From positions 6,138,001 to 6,202,000 of the forward strand of contig NW_026946363.1 in NCBI RefSeq assembly GCF_035222375.1: a stretch of DNA of 64,000 nt, read 5' to 3'. The notes under the pieces are model-generated. The model made no database searches, was not told the origin of the DNA, and was given only the letters and a program-made list of their open reading frames with translations. Both the position numbers and the translations under genes were made by a program. Positions 22,922 through 35,781 of the stretch are shown in pieces. Numbering within the stretch: the stretch's first letter is position 1; the number at the start of each line of letters is the position of its first letter. This DNA comes from Podospora pseudocomata. Taxonomy: Eukaryota > Ascomycota > Sordariomycetes > Sordariales > Podosporaceae.

Positions 22922-25900
22922 TTATGGCTTCGGGTTGCGAAACAGTGAAGGCGCGGTGTCATTGACACCGTGATGGTGGTCCAGTGGGCCCTGGCCATTC
23001 TTCAAAGGCGTGATGACTGCGATTGGTGGCGCTGAAGTTGAGATCGGTGCAGGAGCTGGCGATACAACCATCGGCATGGTGGTGAAGCTTTCATGGCTCG
23101 ATGACTCGACGCTGGTAGACGTTTCCGAAATACCAGTGCGGAAGCTGGTTCTGACTGGTGCAGTGCCTACATAGAGGTTAGCCATGGTCCTTTTTCAATC
23201 AGAAAGTGATACATACCAAGGCTTTGGCTAATCGTTGAGGTGACGTTCTTCCAGTATGAGGAGATCACGGTCCCAGAGACGCGAGAAGAGATCAGTGTTC
23301 TGAAAGTCGTCTCGTTGCACGTCGTTGAAAAGGCCCCAGAGACAGTGGAGTGTGTCCTTGTCTTGTGATGATGATGCTTCGATTTTGAGTGGTGATGGCG
23401 AGTCGTCGTGGAATTGGTCAAACAGGTGGTATCTATGGAACTGGTGACGTTCGGATAGGGGAATGGCGCGGATGTGATGCTACTCAAGGATGGCGTCGAG
23501 ATTCCAGATGATGCACCCGGAGATGAAGTTATCACTGGCGCTGAAGATTCGGTGCCTGGAGTTGAACTGCTCGTCAACGATATGCCAGTTGACAAGATAG
23601 GACCTGTCGTCGATTCACCAGTTGACAATGGCGGGGCTGATCCTGTACCAGTCGTGACAGTGATCACCGTTGTTCCGCTGATGACAGTAGTTGTGGAGTT
23701 GATCAAAGGGTAAGGTGCAGAGCTTGATGGCAGGGTGGATGCAGAGCTGGAAATTCCGGTTCCAATGGTTCCCGGAGAGGAGTACGGCGCGGTCCCAGAT
23801 GAGTTAAGAGGAGGGAAACTGCTCGAGGGACCTGGAAGTGGGGGGATAGCCGTGGGCCCAGAGGTTTCTGTTGAGTTCGGGAAGGGGAATGGAATAGACG
23901 AGAGACTGTTGGTGGACACAGGCTCAGAACCGCCAGTCTCAGTGACAGTTGTCCCTGATACGACAGTTGGATTGATGGGTATTGTCGAGTTTCCCGCTGG
24001 ATATGGCGGAGTCGATGATCCTGAAATGCTCGATATCGAAACAGTCCCTAAGCTACCACTCTCAGTAGTGATTGTGCCCAAAGCGCTTGAGGGCCCAGAC
24101 TGAACTCCAGGAATGGTTGTGTTCGGGAAGGGGTACGGAACTGAAGTCGATGGAAGGCCCGGCACAGATGTCGCTGGACCTGTCACTGACGTGCTGCCTG
24201 TACCTGGAGGGCCCGATGACACCGTAAGCCCAGTGAGCGAGGTTGAGTTTGAAAGAGGATACGGGGCCGAGGGCTGTGATGTTCCAGGGATGCTGGTGGT
24301 CGGAAGACCAGTTCCAGAACTGGGAATGACACTTCCTGTGACTGGTGCCGAAGAGCTAGGCAAGACTCCCGTTCCAAAAGGTTCAGCTGTCGTGGTGCTG
24401 GTTGTATTCCCAAAAGGGTACGGTGCAGTGGAGGATGTGCCCGTGGACAGTCCTGTACCAGAGCCAGCCGTAATTGTTGAAGTGGCATTCGTCAATGGAT
24501 AAGGAGTGTTTGTCGTCGGAAGACCAGATGAAGGACTGGTACCTGTCAGACTGCCTGGGAAAGTGTATGTAACATTAGGCAGTGGGAACGGTGGACTGCT
24601 CGTAGGAAGACCAGAGGAAACTCCGGTACTTCTAGTGATGCCCCCGGAAGTGGTGTTCGGTAATGGATATGGCGGGCTAACTGTTGGCAAGCCCGATGAA
24701 GAACCTGTGCCTCCAGTTCCGCTCTCCGCTGGGGTATATGTGCTATTGGGCAAGGGGTAGAGTGGAATACTCGTAGACAGACTCGATGATACGCCTGTGC
24801 CCCCGGTGGCTGTACCAATCGGTGTCGTTGTGGCATTGGTCAATGGGAATGGCGGAACAGGTGTTGAAAGACTTGAAGAGGTGCTTATCCCTCCAGTGGC
24901 ACTAGCAGGCCCAAAAGATGTGGTGTTCGAGAGCGGGTACGGCGCAGTGGTCGTTGGTAGGCCAGATGAGGGGACACTGCCGCCGGTTGTGACAGTTGAG
25001 TTTGGAAGCGGGTATGGAGGGCTGGTGGTTGGGAGGCCGGATGAGGGTCCTATTGAGCCAGTGCCGGCTGGGAAAGATGTGGCATTCGTCAAGGGATAGG
25101 GGGCATTCGTTGTCGGAAGCCCAGATCCACTACCTGTTCCTTCAGCTGGACCGCTAAATGGTCCTATAGTGGTTTCATTTGTGAAAGGATAGGGCGCGCT
25201 GCTACTAAGGGGAGCAGAAGAGGATCCAGTTCCCCCTGTTGGCCCTCCCGTAGGACCGCTGGTTAACCCAGTCACCGTCCCATTTGTCAAGGGATAAGGT
25301 GCGCTGCTGCTCAAAGGCGCTGATGAGATCCCTGTCCCACTACTCGAGCCACCGGTTGAACCGCCGAATGGGGTTGTAATGGTGCCATTTGGATAAGGAT
25401 AAGGCGCGATGCCAGTGGAGAGAGACGTTGAAGGAGCCGTCCCAGTACCGGCAGTCCCAGTAGGAATGGGCGAAGTCACATTCGACAAAGGATATGGTGT
25501 TGTGCTAGACGGTGCAGTGAGACTGGGGCCTGTCCCTGTCACACCGGCAGTCGTGATAGCATTGGTAGTCGAGTTCGGGTAAGGGTATGGTGCTGCGCTG
25601 GAAGACTCAATCACAGGAATGCTTGTTCCCCCAGTGACTCCTCCTGTTGATAAAGGCGTGGTTGTATTTCCGAATGGGTATGGAGTGCTGCTCGTGGGAT
25701 AAAGAGAGGAAACCCCGGTGCCACCTGTCCCGGATGCTGGCGGCACAACCGTTCCTGTCCCTGGTAATGAACCGCTTGGCCCAGGCGCCGATGTCGTATT
25801 TGAGTACGGGTATGGAGCAGATGCCGAGCTCGATGGGATTGAACTAGTAACACTTGTCACAGTACCTGGCGACGGACCCGCAGTGCCACTGCTGGGGAAT

Positions 25901-28900
25901 ACCGGAGCAGTAGAGTTTGGTAGTGGAAAAGGTGGCTGGCTAGAGGATGATAGGGACAAGGAAGAAATCCCGGTTCCCGAGGTTGAGAGTCCGGGTACTG
26001 TACCACTCGGCCCGACAGGAAACGTCGTGTTGGGGAACGGAAATGGTGCTTCGGTAGACGGCAGCGTTGAGCTTGAAACTCCGGTGCTGAACGGTCCTGA
26101 TGTGCCAGAAGGTCCAGGATAAGTAGTGCCGTTGGTAGTAGGGAATGGGGCCGCGACAGAAGAGCTTTCAGGCAACACACTACTGGTCCCAGTGCTGAAA
26201 GAGGCTACCCCGGGAACAGAAGTTCCTCTTGAGCCTGTGGGTACCGAGCTTGAGTTGAAGGTTGGGAATGGTGGTGTGATGGAAGAGGGTCCAGTTGGAA
26301 TAGAGAAGATACCCGTCCCTGAATATGTAGGCGCCGTGGACAATCCTGGTGCGCTTGTAGAACCCTGAGGAAAGCTCGTGTTTGTTGTCGGAAATGGGGG
26401 AAGACTTGAAGGAACACCCGATGAAGACCCAATCACGCCTGTTCCGGATGGTGATGGCACTATACCGCTCGAATAGGCTGTCGGTCCCAAAGTGGAGCTA
26501 GCATTTGACAAGGAGAATGGAGGGCTCGCAGAAGAGTATGCTGGGTATCCTGTTCCCGTTGTGAGGACTGTTTGGCTAGAAGCGCCAGTCCCAGCTGTCG
26601 CCTCTGATGTGAAGGTAGAATTGGGCAGTGGGAAGGGTGGAAGACTCGTCGAGCTGCCGGAGGGAGAAGGAATTGTTGATCCAGATGAAGCAGTTGTCCC
26701 GGTAGATAACCCTGGCGCACCAGTGGGCTCTGCAGTGAAGCTAGAGTTGGTGAATGTGAAGGGAGGCACGGTCGAGGAACCATAATCAGACGAGGGGATG
26801 GCACTACTTGACAGTCCGGAGCCTGTCGGTGGAGTGGATGATGAATTCGACTGTGGAAAAGGAGGCAAACTGGAGGAAGGGCCAGAAGAGCTCGTTGATA
26901 AAGGACTCGATCCGCTTGAGAACCCTGATCCGGTTGGTCCAATCGTCGTGCTTGAATTTCCCAGGGGATAGGAAGGTCCTGGACTAGCTACCGAGCTGGA
27001 TGAAGCCGTTGGCAGCGTTGAGAAGCCGCCCGTGCTGATACTACCTGGGGCTGTGACTGTACCAAATGGGACTGAATAATTGCCAGTAGGGAAAGGAGGG
27101 ACAGAGTTCGTGACCGTGCTTCCAAATATTCCAGAACTGGTAGGGCCGATGGGACTAGTCCCAGGCGAGCTTGGGCCCAGGGACGAAGCAGATGTGTTTG
27201 TCAGCGGATATGGCACAGACGAGGTGCCAATGGCTGAAGATGCAAGACCGGACGGTGCAGTTCCGCTCGATGATGCAGTTGTGACAATTTCTGTCCCCGA
27301 GATTGAGGCTGTGATATTCGTCAACGGAATGTAAGTCTCGCTTGCGGTGCCAGACGTTGAGCCTGTTCCTGATGGTCCGCTTGTTACTCCAGTCGAATTG
27401 CTCCAAGGATATGACGCCGTTCCGCTTCCAGTCGACACGGCTGGTGCTGTTCCACTTGATGTTCCAGGTGACAGCACAGTCAGTGAACTCTCGGTCCCGG
27501 GTATCGGGTTTGTTCCCGAAGGACCGACAATGGTGGTAGAATTTGCAAATGGATAAGAAAGAGAGCTCGGGGTTGATGTTGAAAGACTTGATGGTAGACC
27601 AGAGCTCCCTGTGCCTGGGATTGTCCCTGTTGGTTTTGGCGTCGTGGTGAAGTTCCCGGTTGGGTACGGCGCACTTGATGTTAGTGAGGTGCCGTTGGGG
27701 CTCGAGACAGATGGAGCGCTTGTTCCTGGAATACCAGATGAAGTTGAGGACAGAGAAGATAAAGAGGTTGGTGGCAATGATGCTCCAGAAGAACCAGTGC
27801 CCGTAGGAAAGTAATAGCTTGATGAGCTGGAGTTTGACAATGGAAAAGGAACAGACGGCGAAAGACTTCCTGTCAAAGAAGAGATGCCTTCGGATACCGT
27901 ACTTGTTTGCGCACCGCTCGTGCCGGGGATCGCAGACGGGACTGTAGTATTTCCAGTAGGATATGGGGCCGATGTTGTCGGCAACGCAGTAGGTGTGAGG
28001 GTCGAAAGCGTGTTGATAGGGGGTGTCGTCCCAGTAGGCGAGCTACCAGTACCAGGGCCGGCGACGGTTGATGTGCTATTTGGCAAAGGAAAGGGAAGCG
28101 AAGATGACAGCACCGGTGGAATTGTCGGCACACCAGGGCTACTGGAGCTCACAGGTACAGAGCTGTTAGACGACAGAGACGGCGAGCTTACAGGTAATCC
28201 AGATGATGGGGTTGCAGTTAAAGAGCCCACCCCTGACCCAGGCACAGTGCCACCAAAGCTGATAGTACTGTTTGGAAGTGGATAAGGCACCGACGATGAT
28301 CCGAAGCTCGAAGCAGGCACTGAAAAACCAGAGGTCTCTGTGCCCACAAGGCTAGTCGAACCTGGCGAGGGAGATACCACGGTTGGCACGCTGGAGAGCC
28401 CAGAAAAGATTCCAGTTGATGTCCCATAGCTTGATGGCGTTGGACCAGGGCCGTTACTTCCAATGCTGGTGCTGCCTCCGGATTCTGTAGAGTTTGGAAA
28501 AGGAAATGGTATTGTGACACTGGTCCCAGACGCAAAAGTTGTAGGTAAGGTGCCCGGTTGTGAAGAGGTGGCGGTGCCAAGTGGGATGGATCCAGTCGAT
28601 GAAGTTGGAAATAGCAATGTACTACTGCTTGTGCTTGACACGGTAGACGAGGTGGCATTTCCTGGCGTGGTGAATGGATAAGCTGTGCTGGGACCAGCGG
28701 AGCCTGGAAGGCTGGAGCTCGAATTGCCGGACGGGAACGGTGGCAAAGATGAGCTAGTTGGACCAGCTGAACCAAAAGTGGTACCAGATCCAGAAGGCAA
28801 TGTTGTCACTGAGACTGAAGACGAAGATGTTACAGTGGCAAATGAAGATGTTGAAGGCAATCCTCCAGACGTTGAAGTGCCAGTCACATTTGAGAAGGAA

Positions 28901-31010
28901 GATGAGCGTCCCGATGTTGTTGCAGGGCGAGACGTTCCAGGACCAAAGGGTGCAAATGGTTCAGAGGCGGTTGAGCTTCCACTTAAAGGCAAGGAGCTGT
29001 TGGTATAAGGATATGTCGTTGGAACCGGAACCGAAGAGGTCGAGGTCGAGAGACCTGCCGATGACGAGGATGTAGCAGTTGCTGAACCCTCAACTCCCGT
29101 TGTTGAAGACGTGGTGTTATATCCGTATGGTGCAGTGCTTGTAGACGGCAAAGTTCCAGTACTAGATTCTGGCACTGATACTGAGCTGTTTGGCGATGGC
29201 AACGACGATGTTGTAACTGATGCACCACCAATTGTTGTGTTGACATAGGGAATGCTGCTGGTCAAACTGCTGAGTACTGACGAAGAAGTTCCGAGCGAAA
29301 TTGTGCTGATCGAGACTGAGCCAGTCAAGGATGGCGTAAGAGTGACGGAAGAGGTTTCACTCTGTGTTATATTGGCACCTGGAACCGTAGAGCTTCCACC
29401 GGACCCAGTTGAGGCGGTTGTGGCTGTCGAGTTCCATCCTGAGGGCTGGCCTGACGAAGACGTAGGATAGCCCCCTGTTTCGCTAGTTAAAAGAGAACTT
29501 GACGATTCAACAGAGGTTGTCGACAATGAAGCGGCGGTCCCAGTGCGGCTGCTGCCAGTGCTTATTGGCGTCTCGGAAGCGGACTCGGTAGACAAGGTCG
29601 AGGTGCTCAGCGACACAATGGAGAGTGAACCTGAGATCGAAATAAATGTACCAGTCGCTGTAAGTGTCACAGTCCCGGTTGTTGTCAGCACCTCAGAAGC
29701 ACTTGTTGACTGAGATTCGCTTGCGGCCGTTGTGCTACTCGACGTCTCATTAGGAGAAGTGGATGATGGTGACACCGGAGAGCTTGTGGTCGCAGCCGTC
29801 GTTGCTGTGCCCGACGTGGTCGATTCTGTACTCCCGACTATAGATGAGCTGATCAAAGTTGTTGAAGATCCGGTTGGTTCCATCGAGCCACTGCTAAGAC
29901 TGGATGCTGCAGTTTGTACTTCACTGGAACTAGCCCCTGATGTGCTCGAAAGACTGATTGGAACCGAACTTGGACCTGAGACCGAGCTAGTGATTGAAGA
30001 AACAGATGATGGCACGGAAGAAGTCCCGGAACTGCTGCCGGTAGGAATCCCCGTCGATGCTGAACCTGTGCTCGATGTTGGGCCACCGGAAGAAGCAGAA
30101 GGACTCTCACTCGAAGGCCCAGTTGAATATCCAGACAATGTACTGGTCAAAGCACTAGACGACACAGAGCTAGTAATCGAGACAGATGTTGACGATTCAG
30201 GTGGAAGCGACCCTGTCACCGAAAAGGAGCCGAGAGAAGGCGTAACACTCGGAGAGGATGATGCGCTGGCTGATGTCTCCGAACTTGTCGTAAACGTAGG
30301 GGTGCCCTCCGTAGTCGATGTCATAGGGTAAGGAGATGTGCTCTTGGAAGATTCCGTGCTGGACGTCGAAAACGTATACCCCCCAGTCGAGCTTGGAGTG
30401 GTGAAAGTGTACTCATTTGACGATGTCGTCTTCTCCGGCTCATTCGAACCAGTGGTGTCATAAGGGTTTCCTATATGTCCATCAAAGGTCAGTAAGCTAT
30501 TCACAGCAGCACACGATCCATGATAGCCAACAAAACAAAAACGCAGAACTTACCAGGCGTAGTGTAGCCATACCCCCCACTGGTAGTTGAAACAGGTGGC
30601 GGAGGGGGCCCATATCCCAGTGGCTCCTCATCATCACCATCATCACCATCATCCCCATCAACCCCATCATCTCCATCACCTCCATCATCCCCATCATCAC
30701 CATCATCGACACCGTCACCATCATCATCACCACCATCATCCGTCCATTCACCATCATCATCGCCATCCTCATCGTCGCCATCATCTCCACCACCATCCCC
30801 ACCATCCCCACCATCCTCTCCTGGATCTTGCCTAGGCACCAAACGCTCATAGCTCACATGTGATATTCCCACCTCGGGAACAGCAGGGAGTCCAACTGCC
30901 CGTCTGAAACGTGACCACAGACCGCCATCCTCACGAGCCAATGTGAGAGGCGTCGAATTGAGAATGGTAATGACCGAAGCAAGGCCAACAACCACGGCTG
31001 AAGCCTTCAT
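22922..31010 (-). CDS. Giant secreted Ser/Thr-rich glycoprotein with about 45 PYPxxNxT repeats
   Basis: Three in-phase exons in minus orientation (31010-30554, 30470-23217, 23166-22922) encode about 2651 residues. Residues 1-25 are a good signal peptide (hydrophobic core, cleavage near TLA). Residues 61-130 are almost purely Asp/Gly, followed by PPPPP. The rest is Ser/Thr/Gly/Pro-rich and carries roughly 45 copies of a motif close to [AP]P[YF]P-x-x-N-x-[ST], each containing an N-glycosylation sequon, spaced about 25-60 residues and most regular in the C-terminal half. Near residue 2510 comes a His/Lys/Arg-rich patch, then a Cys-containing segment and a tail ending FRNPKP. There is no C-terminal hydrophobic segment, so no GPI anchor is predicted. 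I recognise no catalytic or ligand-binding domain. By architecture it resembles mucin-like cell-wall or adhesin stalk proteins; surface or matrix location is inferred from signal peptide and composition only. Confidence 0.87.
23430..28990. repeat. Coding repeat array: PYPxxNxT units in the giant glycoprotein
   Basis: Within the large exon the motif P[YF]P-x-x-N-x-[ST] recurs from about 29000 (protein N-terminal side) to 23440 (C-terminal side). The most homogeneous block, about 24440-25600, has units of roughly 20-33 codons that also share a GLPTT[ST]-type lead-in. The DNA is less conserved than the motif, so the array is old or under selection for the peptide. Confidence 0.85.
30629..30815. 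repeat. Trinucleotide-like CAT/CAC/CCA tract encoding the Asp/Gly stalk
   Basis: The plus strand is an imperfect array of ATC, ACC and CCC triplets; on the minus (coding) strand it gives GAT and GGN codons for about 60 residues of Asp and Gly in exon 1 of the giant glycoprotein. Length variation between strains is likely for such a tract. Confidence 0.85.
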
Positions 31011-32643
31011 CCTTGTGAGGAAGCAAGACTGTCGGGGGCCTGATACTCGGCGGTATGTAGTTGATGAAACTTCACCCCTACAAGAAACAGCTCGTGAGAG
31101 AAGCTATACTTGTTCGGGGCAGGCTGGATGCACGAGAGGGTCTGGTGTCTATCCTTGATTGGTACGGCAAAGCAAAGCATGCGGCAAAGTCATGAACTAT
31201 GACATAGCAAAGAATAAAAGGGTATGGTAGAACAAAGTTTGAGATTCGATTCTTCGAAGATCTGTTGACCTAGCGGTGCTGGCAGAGATTCAAGAATGAA
31301 CGACGTGTTCGGGGTATGCTCCTCTGCCCCTATCGATGGTGATGATGGGGGAGGGGGTGAATGATACCTAGGCAAGCCCCGGCGAGGAACGATCAGAAGG
31401 CCGCCGAAATGATACGAGAAGACAAAAGCCGGCTGGAACGTGGGATAGGAGGCAATGGGGGGGAAGGAGCGGGTGAGGGAAGCGGGAGACGGTGGACCCG
31501 CGAAATGAGGAACAACGACAGATATAGCAGGAACACCCCTGAGATCAGCGAGACTCGAGAGAAAATCTCCGCATTCTGCCTGCCACCTCATATCTATCAG
31601 GGTGTCTGAACTGAAGTGGAAGGGGCGATGGAACCTGGAACGGGACAAGTTCCTCAACGTCGCCCGAGAATGGCGTCAGGTTAGGTAGTAGCACATGGAA
31701 CGAGAGATATCGGTCTTGTCTGGGGCGGGAAAGGGCGAAGGCGACGAGGGGCTCCGCTCTTGGGAACTGTCGAGTCCCCGGCTTCCCGATGTTCCGTCCT
31801 TCTGCTCAGGGTGGAAGGAGCATGCCTGTGCTGCCTGGAACAGCTTGGATGGGACTGGAGAGAAGGAAGTCTGCATGTCCAATGTGTTAGCATCAGATGT
31901 GGACACATGCTGGAGATAATGCAATACCTCCCTAACGGCAGAGACTCGAAATGAAGTCTTCTCATGCCCCCCTGCTCTGGATCTTTGTCTAACACTCGGT
32001 TTCGGCCTGGAGCGACAGAGAATCCATCTGAAATCGGCCTGACTTACTTCTTGGGTGACTCTGGAGAATCCATGTCCTCTGTGATGATGGTGATGGCGGT
32101 GGCCTTTCGCTCTCCTCAAAGCGGTGAGGAGGGTTTGGATGAGACGGGAACAGCGAGTGGATGGCTGAGCGGGTGCACCTTGGGCAGCCCCGCCCAGGAT
32201 TCTGTTTGCTCCTGCGCAGAGTAAGGCAAGTGAACGCAACTGTTGGCAAGATGGCACACAGAGAAGAGGGAGAAACCGTAGCTGATTGGGAACACCCGCC
32301 CATTGTGGGAGCTGCCGCTGTCAGGCCTTCCCGATCCCCGACGTCTTGTTTTCTTTTCTCTAATGCTTGTTTGGGTGGGAGGTTCGCTCTGTCAGCCACG
32401 CCTTGTCCTGTCTTGAAATCACATGGCAGCTTCAGTCAGTTGATTGATGCTGGGGTTGCTGATTATCCCGGTGACCGGTAATCCCAGCTCTGGTCCATAA
32501 TATCGGTTGTTTCTGCCTGTTTTCTCCAAGGGAGTCTGTTCATCCCAAAAAGCCCACAACCATGAAGTGCAACTTGTTCACCCCGGATGGAGAGAGGGAG
32601 AGAGAGGGAGAGGGAGAGAGAGAGAGAGAGGGAGAGAGAGGGA

Positions 32644-32706
<63 letters not shown>

Positions 32707-33816
32707 GTTCCCCGGTCGGATACGGTTCCTTCCAGAGGTATGTGCCCCGTCGACGTAACGTCTTCGTTCCGCCTCGTCTGGTATCATGTGTGGTAACAAT
32801 CAGCTCTGGAAATGTTGAGGGGTGGCAGGCTTATGGAACATCATATTAGTCTTTTCAAGCCTTTGGATGAGTACCAAGGGACTTCCCGAGTTGCTCAGGC
32901 CGGGAGCTGGTGACATCGGTGAAAGAACTGAAGCTGCCCCGGTGCTGTAGCTCCTGATAGAGCTTGTCAGCCAAGATAAGAGGTGCCGAAGAAGTGCTAC
33001 AGGTATCTGTTGTCGTGCTTGCATCACGCCAGAGCTTGTCGATGGTTACTTGACAGGGGTCGCTATATGCAAGCTGCCGTACAACTAGATTGCTTGTTCC
33101 TGGTGTTGGGTTGCACTTTGTTTCGCGGTGCCTGAATTCTCAATGTGTGCTGAGATGGCAGCATATCTCACAAGTGCTGTGTATTGCTGTGTCATGGAAA
33201 AGGCCATCAATTATCCGAGTGTCGCCGTGGGATGTGTGCAATTCTGCATTGCAGTCGTTGGAAACCTCAATTGCTCATTACTACGGCCTCAATTGTCGAA
33301 TGTAGGTCCACACTGTGGCCTATTCTTCTGGCTCGTTTTTGTCTTTAATTGTGTTCACCTGGATGTCCTGAAGCCCAGCCTACAAGACAGCATGTGCAAA
33401 ACAACGTTCCATTAAAAGACAGAGCATCCTTCTTTGAAAACCTGCAGGCAAAACGCCGAAGAACGCCTTCCGTAATGCAAACTAGGACGAATTAAGAACC
33501 ATCAAATCCATGCCCTTGAGCTCCTTGACCACCTCAACCCTGTGAGAAGAAATCCCACGCAAGCTTGGATACCATGAAACAATGTTGGAACTTCCAGCGC
33601 CGATAAACCTTCGCCATTTCCGAGCGTCGAAAGGGTGGCACGGCATGCTGCGCTGTCAAAATGTCGTGCTCCACCGTCTATCGATGCTGCTCCCCTAAAT
33701 GCCGCCATCACCTTCACATGGGTTTCTCTGTATCATGCTGAAAGGAACACCGTTGGCACTGTGTGACCGGGCCCTGGTCGATCAGGTAATCTCGGCCCTT
33801 TGCACGAGTCCAGATC
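31011..33816. other. Intergenic region upstream of the giant glycoprotein gene
   Basis: This 2.8 kb holds the promoter of the giant glycoprotein gene (start at 31010, minus) and the 3' region of the RRT8-like gene. A minus-strand frame of 193 codons at 31676-32257 and overlapping frames on the other strand show no domain, no splice logic linking them and a composition typical of chance frames. A long GA microsatellite lies at 32588-32702. Confidence 0.5.
32588..32702. repeat. GA-rich microsatellite, about 115 bp, pure purine on the plus strand
   Basis: An uninterrupted purine tract: about 60 bp of mixed GAGAGG/GGGAGA units running into about 50 bp of perfect (GA)n. No pyrimidine occurs on the plus strand over this span. 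It lies about 1.1 kb downstream of the RRT8-like stop codon, in non-coding DNA. Confidence 0.95.
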
Positions 33817-34944
33817 TCACTCCACTTTCTTGGCCGCCTCCCGGAGTTCGGGGGCTGTGGCCTTGGTCATCTCGGTATCCTTGCCCTCGATATCAGCGGC
33901 CCAGAGAGCAGCGCCAACTACATAAAATGTCAGCAATAAACATTAGTTTTCCATTTCCAAGCGACCTACCTGTGTTGGTGAACGAGAAGACGATGGACGC
34001 CACCGGAACCATCTCGAGAAGGGTGGCCGCAGTTCCGAAACTGGTAACGTCAGTCATGGTTAGCCAAACCAAAGCCTCAAATTGTGCGTGATACGTCAGA
34101 GTGTCGCAGGTGGATAGTTTAGCCGACATGTGCGCTCTCGAAGCGATTTGTGCTTCATGAATCCAAGACTTTCGGAGGCGTCTGAGAAAAGATATAAACT
34201 CACCCAGTGTAGGGGCCCTTATGCTTTGAGAGCCACTCAGACTTTCTGGATGCAGACCATCCCTTGAGTTGGAAGTACTAGAAGCCATGTAAGCGAGAGT
34301 TAGGTATGTGGGTAAGAGATGTTTCCACTAACCCGATCATGAACAGAGTTGCCACGAGCGCGGCCGCGGATAATGATGAAGGCCACTGTTCCAACAACCG
34401 GAATAAAGTTGAGAGGCAAGTACATGAAGTATCGAACCAGCTCCTTAACGCTGAATTTGCTGAATGGTTTCTTCAGTGCCTTGCCCAGTTTCTGAATAGC
34501 GTCTCCCCGAGAGTTGACCTCTCTGCCATTTGCAACGATCTCTGTCTTGTTTTTCGCGATCAGTGTACCGTCGAATGTGTCCAGAAGCGCGTCCTGGAGC
34601 AGGAGGCTTTTCGAGAGGATCGAGACAACGGCTGCGCTCTCGTTGAGGACAAGAAGGATAGTTGTGAGCACAGCGAGAGGCCCGTTCACGAAGACCATGA
34701 TGGCCAACTGAGGGAGATATGTGAAGAAGAACATGGGTCCAATGACTGAAGCATAGAGCCCGAGGTAAGGTACCAGCTTCGAAGCCAGGGGCTTCCACAG
34801 CTCGCGATGGGACATGAAGTAGAAAATCCCCTTGATGGGATACAAGTAAGACCGGCTTCTGGCAGCATCGTTCAGAAGGGCCTTGTATTTGTCGATGTCC
34901 TCTTTCGCGACCTCCTGGGCCTGTTCAACAAGTCGGTTGGGCAT
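33817..34944 (-). CDS. RRT8/LDS-like EI24-family membrane protein
   Basis: Four exons in minus orientation (34944-34333, 34277-34204, 34040-33970, 33917-33817) encode 285 residues; all junctions keep phase and several introns show CTGAC branch points. The N-terminal 30 residues are hydrophilic; hydrophobic segments lie at about 60-80, 82-110 and 175-200, and again near 240-260. The C-terminal part carries the family pattern seen in Rrt8/Lds1/Lds2 proteins: RYFQLKGWS, then GPYTGFGTAATLLEMVP and a final FSFTNTVGAALWAADIE block. In yeast these proteins sit on lipid droplets and the outer spore wall and are needed for dityrosine-layer assembly; many filamentous fungi have several paralogues of unknown role. 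The start at 34944 is the first ATG in frame, with AAG before it. No in-frame ATG exists upstream before a stop. Confidence 0.9.
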
Positions 34945-35781
34945 CTTGTCTGTGCCGTGTCGGATGTTGTGGTTATCCTTATCGTTATCGCGACTTATCA
35001 AGGTTGATGATGTCTGGAGGGGAGTCGTGTAGGTGCTTTTTAAAGAGTTGTTTGGGAAGAAATTTTAAGGTATGGGACTCGGGGTGGTCGTGATCTCTGT
35101 CAACATTATGAGGAAAAGCAGAAGCAATTGTTAGAGACAAGAAATCACCTTTGTAGCCAACAAAGCTGAGCTGCAAGCTCCTGTTGTGGTTCGGGTGACT
35201 GCCATGTATGTCGTCATTGGTTTTCCATGACGTTCTTGGCAGCTTGTTCCTTCAACGGTCAGCTCCACACTTGGCACCTTCCTGTCGGGAATGGGACCCA
35301 CATTTGCCCCCAACCCCGGTGCGTTTCCTCCTGAGATGGCCCAAGCGTTCCATGGGGACCAGATGAGTCGATCACTGCATTGAAGACGACGAGTGTAAAC
35401 CTCAAGCATAACATGACGAAGCAAAGAGAAAACATTATGAATCATTTCCCTCTACCGTGCTTTCCCTTCGCCATGCCTCTAGGTGTCCTCCACCCCATCC
35501 AAGAGAACTCTCGCCAAATACAGATTTCAACCAACACCCAGTCCAAGTTGTCCTCCCTAGCGTCTAGTATAATACAGAACCCATGTATCGGTAGTAGTAA
35601 ACGTCCCTAACTGCTGAGTTGTCCAGCGTAGAATTGAAAAATATGCTTTTCGTTTTATGTGCGAATGTGTGATTACAACAAATATCGAAGAAACGGCTTA
35701 CCGCCCGGGTTTGTCGTGGGGTTGATGCAGCTGAAGCAGCTGGCACAGCCAAGATGCTACATTCGCGATCATGTTGTCGGC
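34945..35781. other. Intergenic region between RRT8-like gene and GDT1
   Basis: It should hold the promoter of the RRT8-like gene (start 34944, minus) and the 3' region of the GDT1 gene (stop at 35782, minus). No open frame with recognisable content is present. Confidence 0.6.

Noticed and set aside
31676-32257. A 193-codon minus-strand frame between the giant glycoprotein and RRT8-like genes
   Set aside because: Overlapping frames on both strands are equally open and there is no recognisable content.
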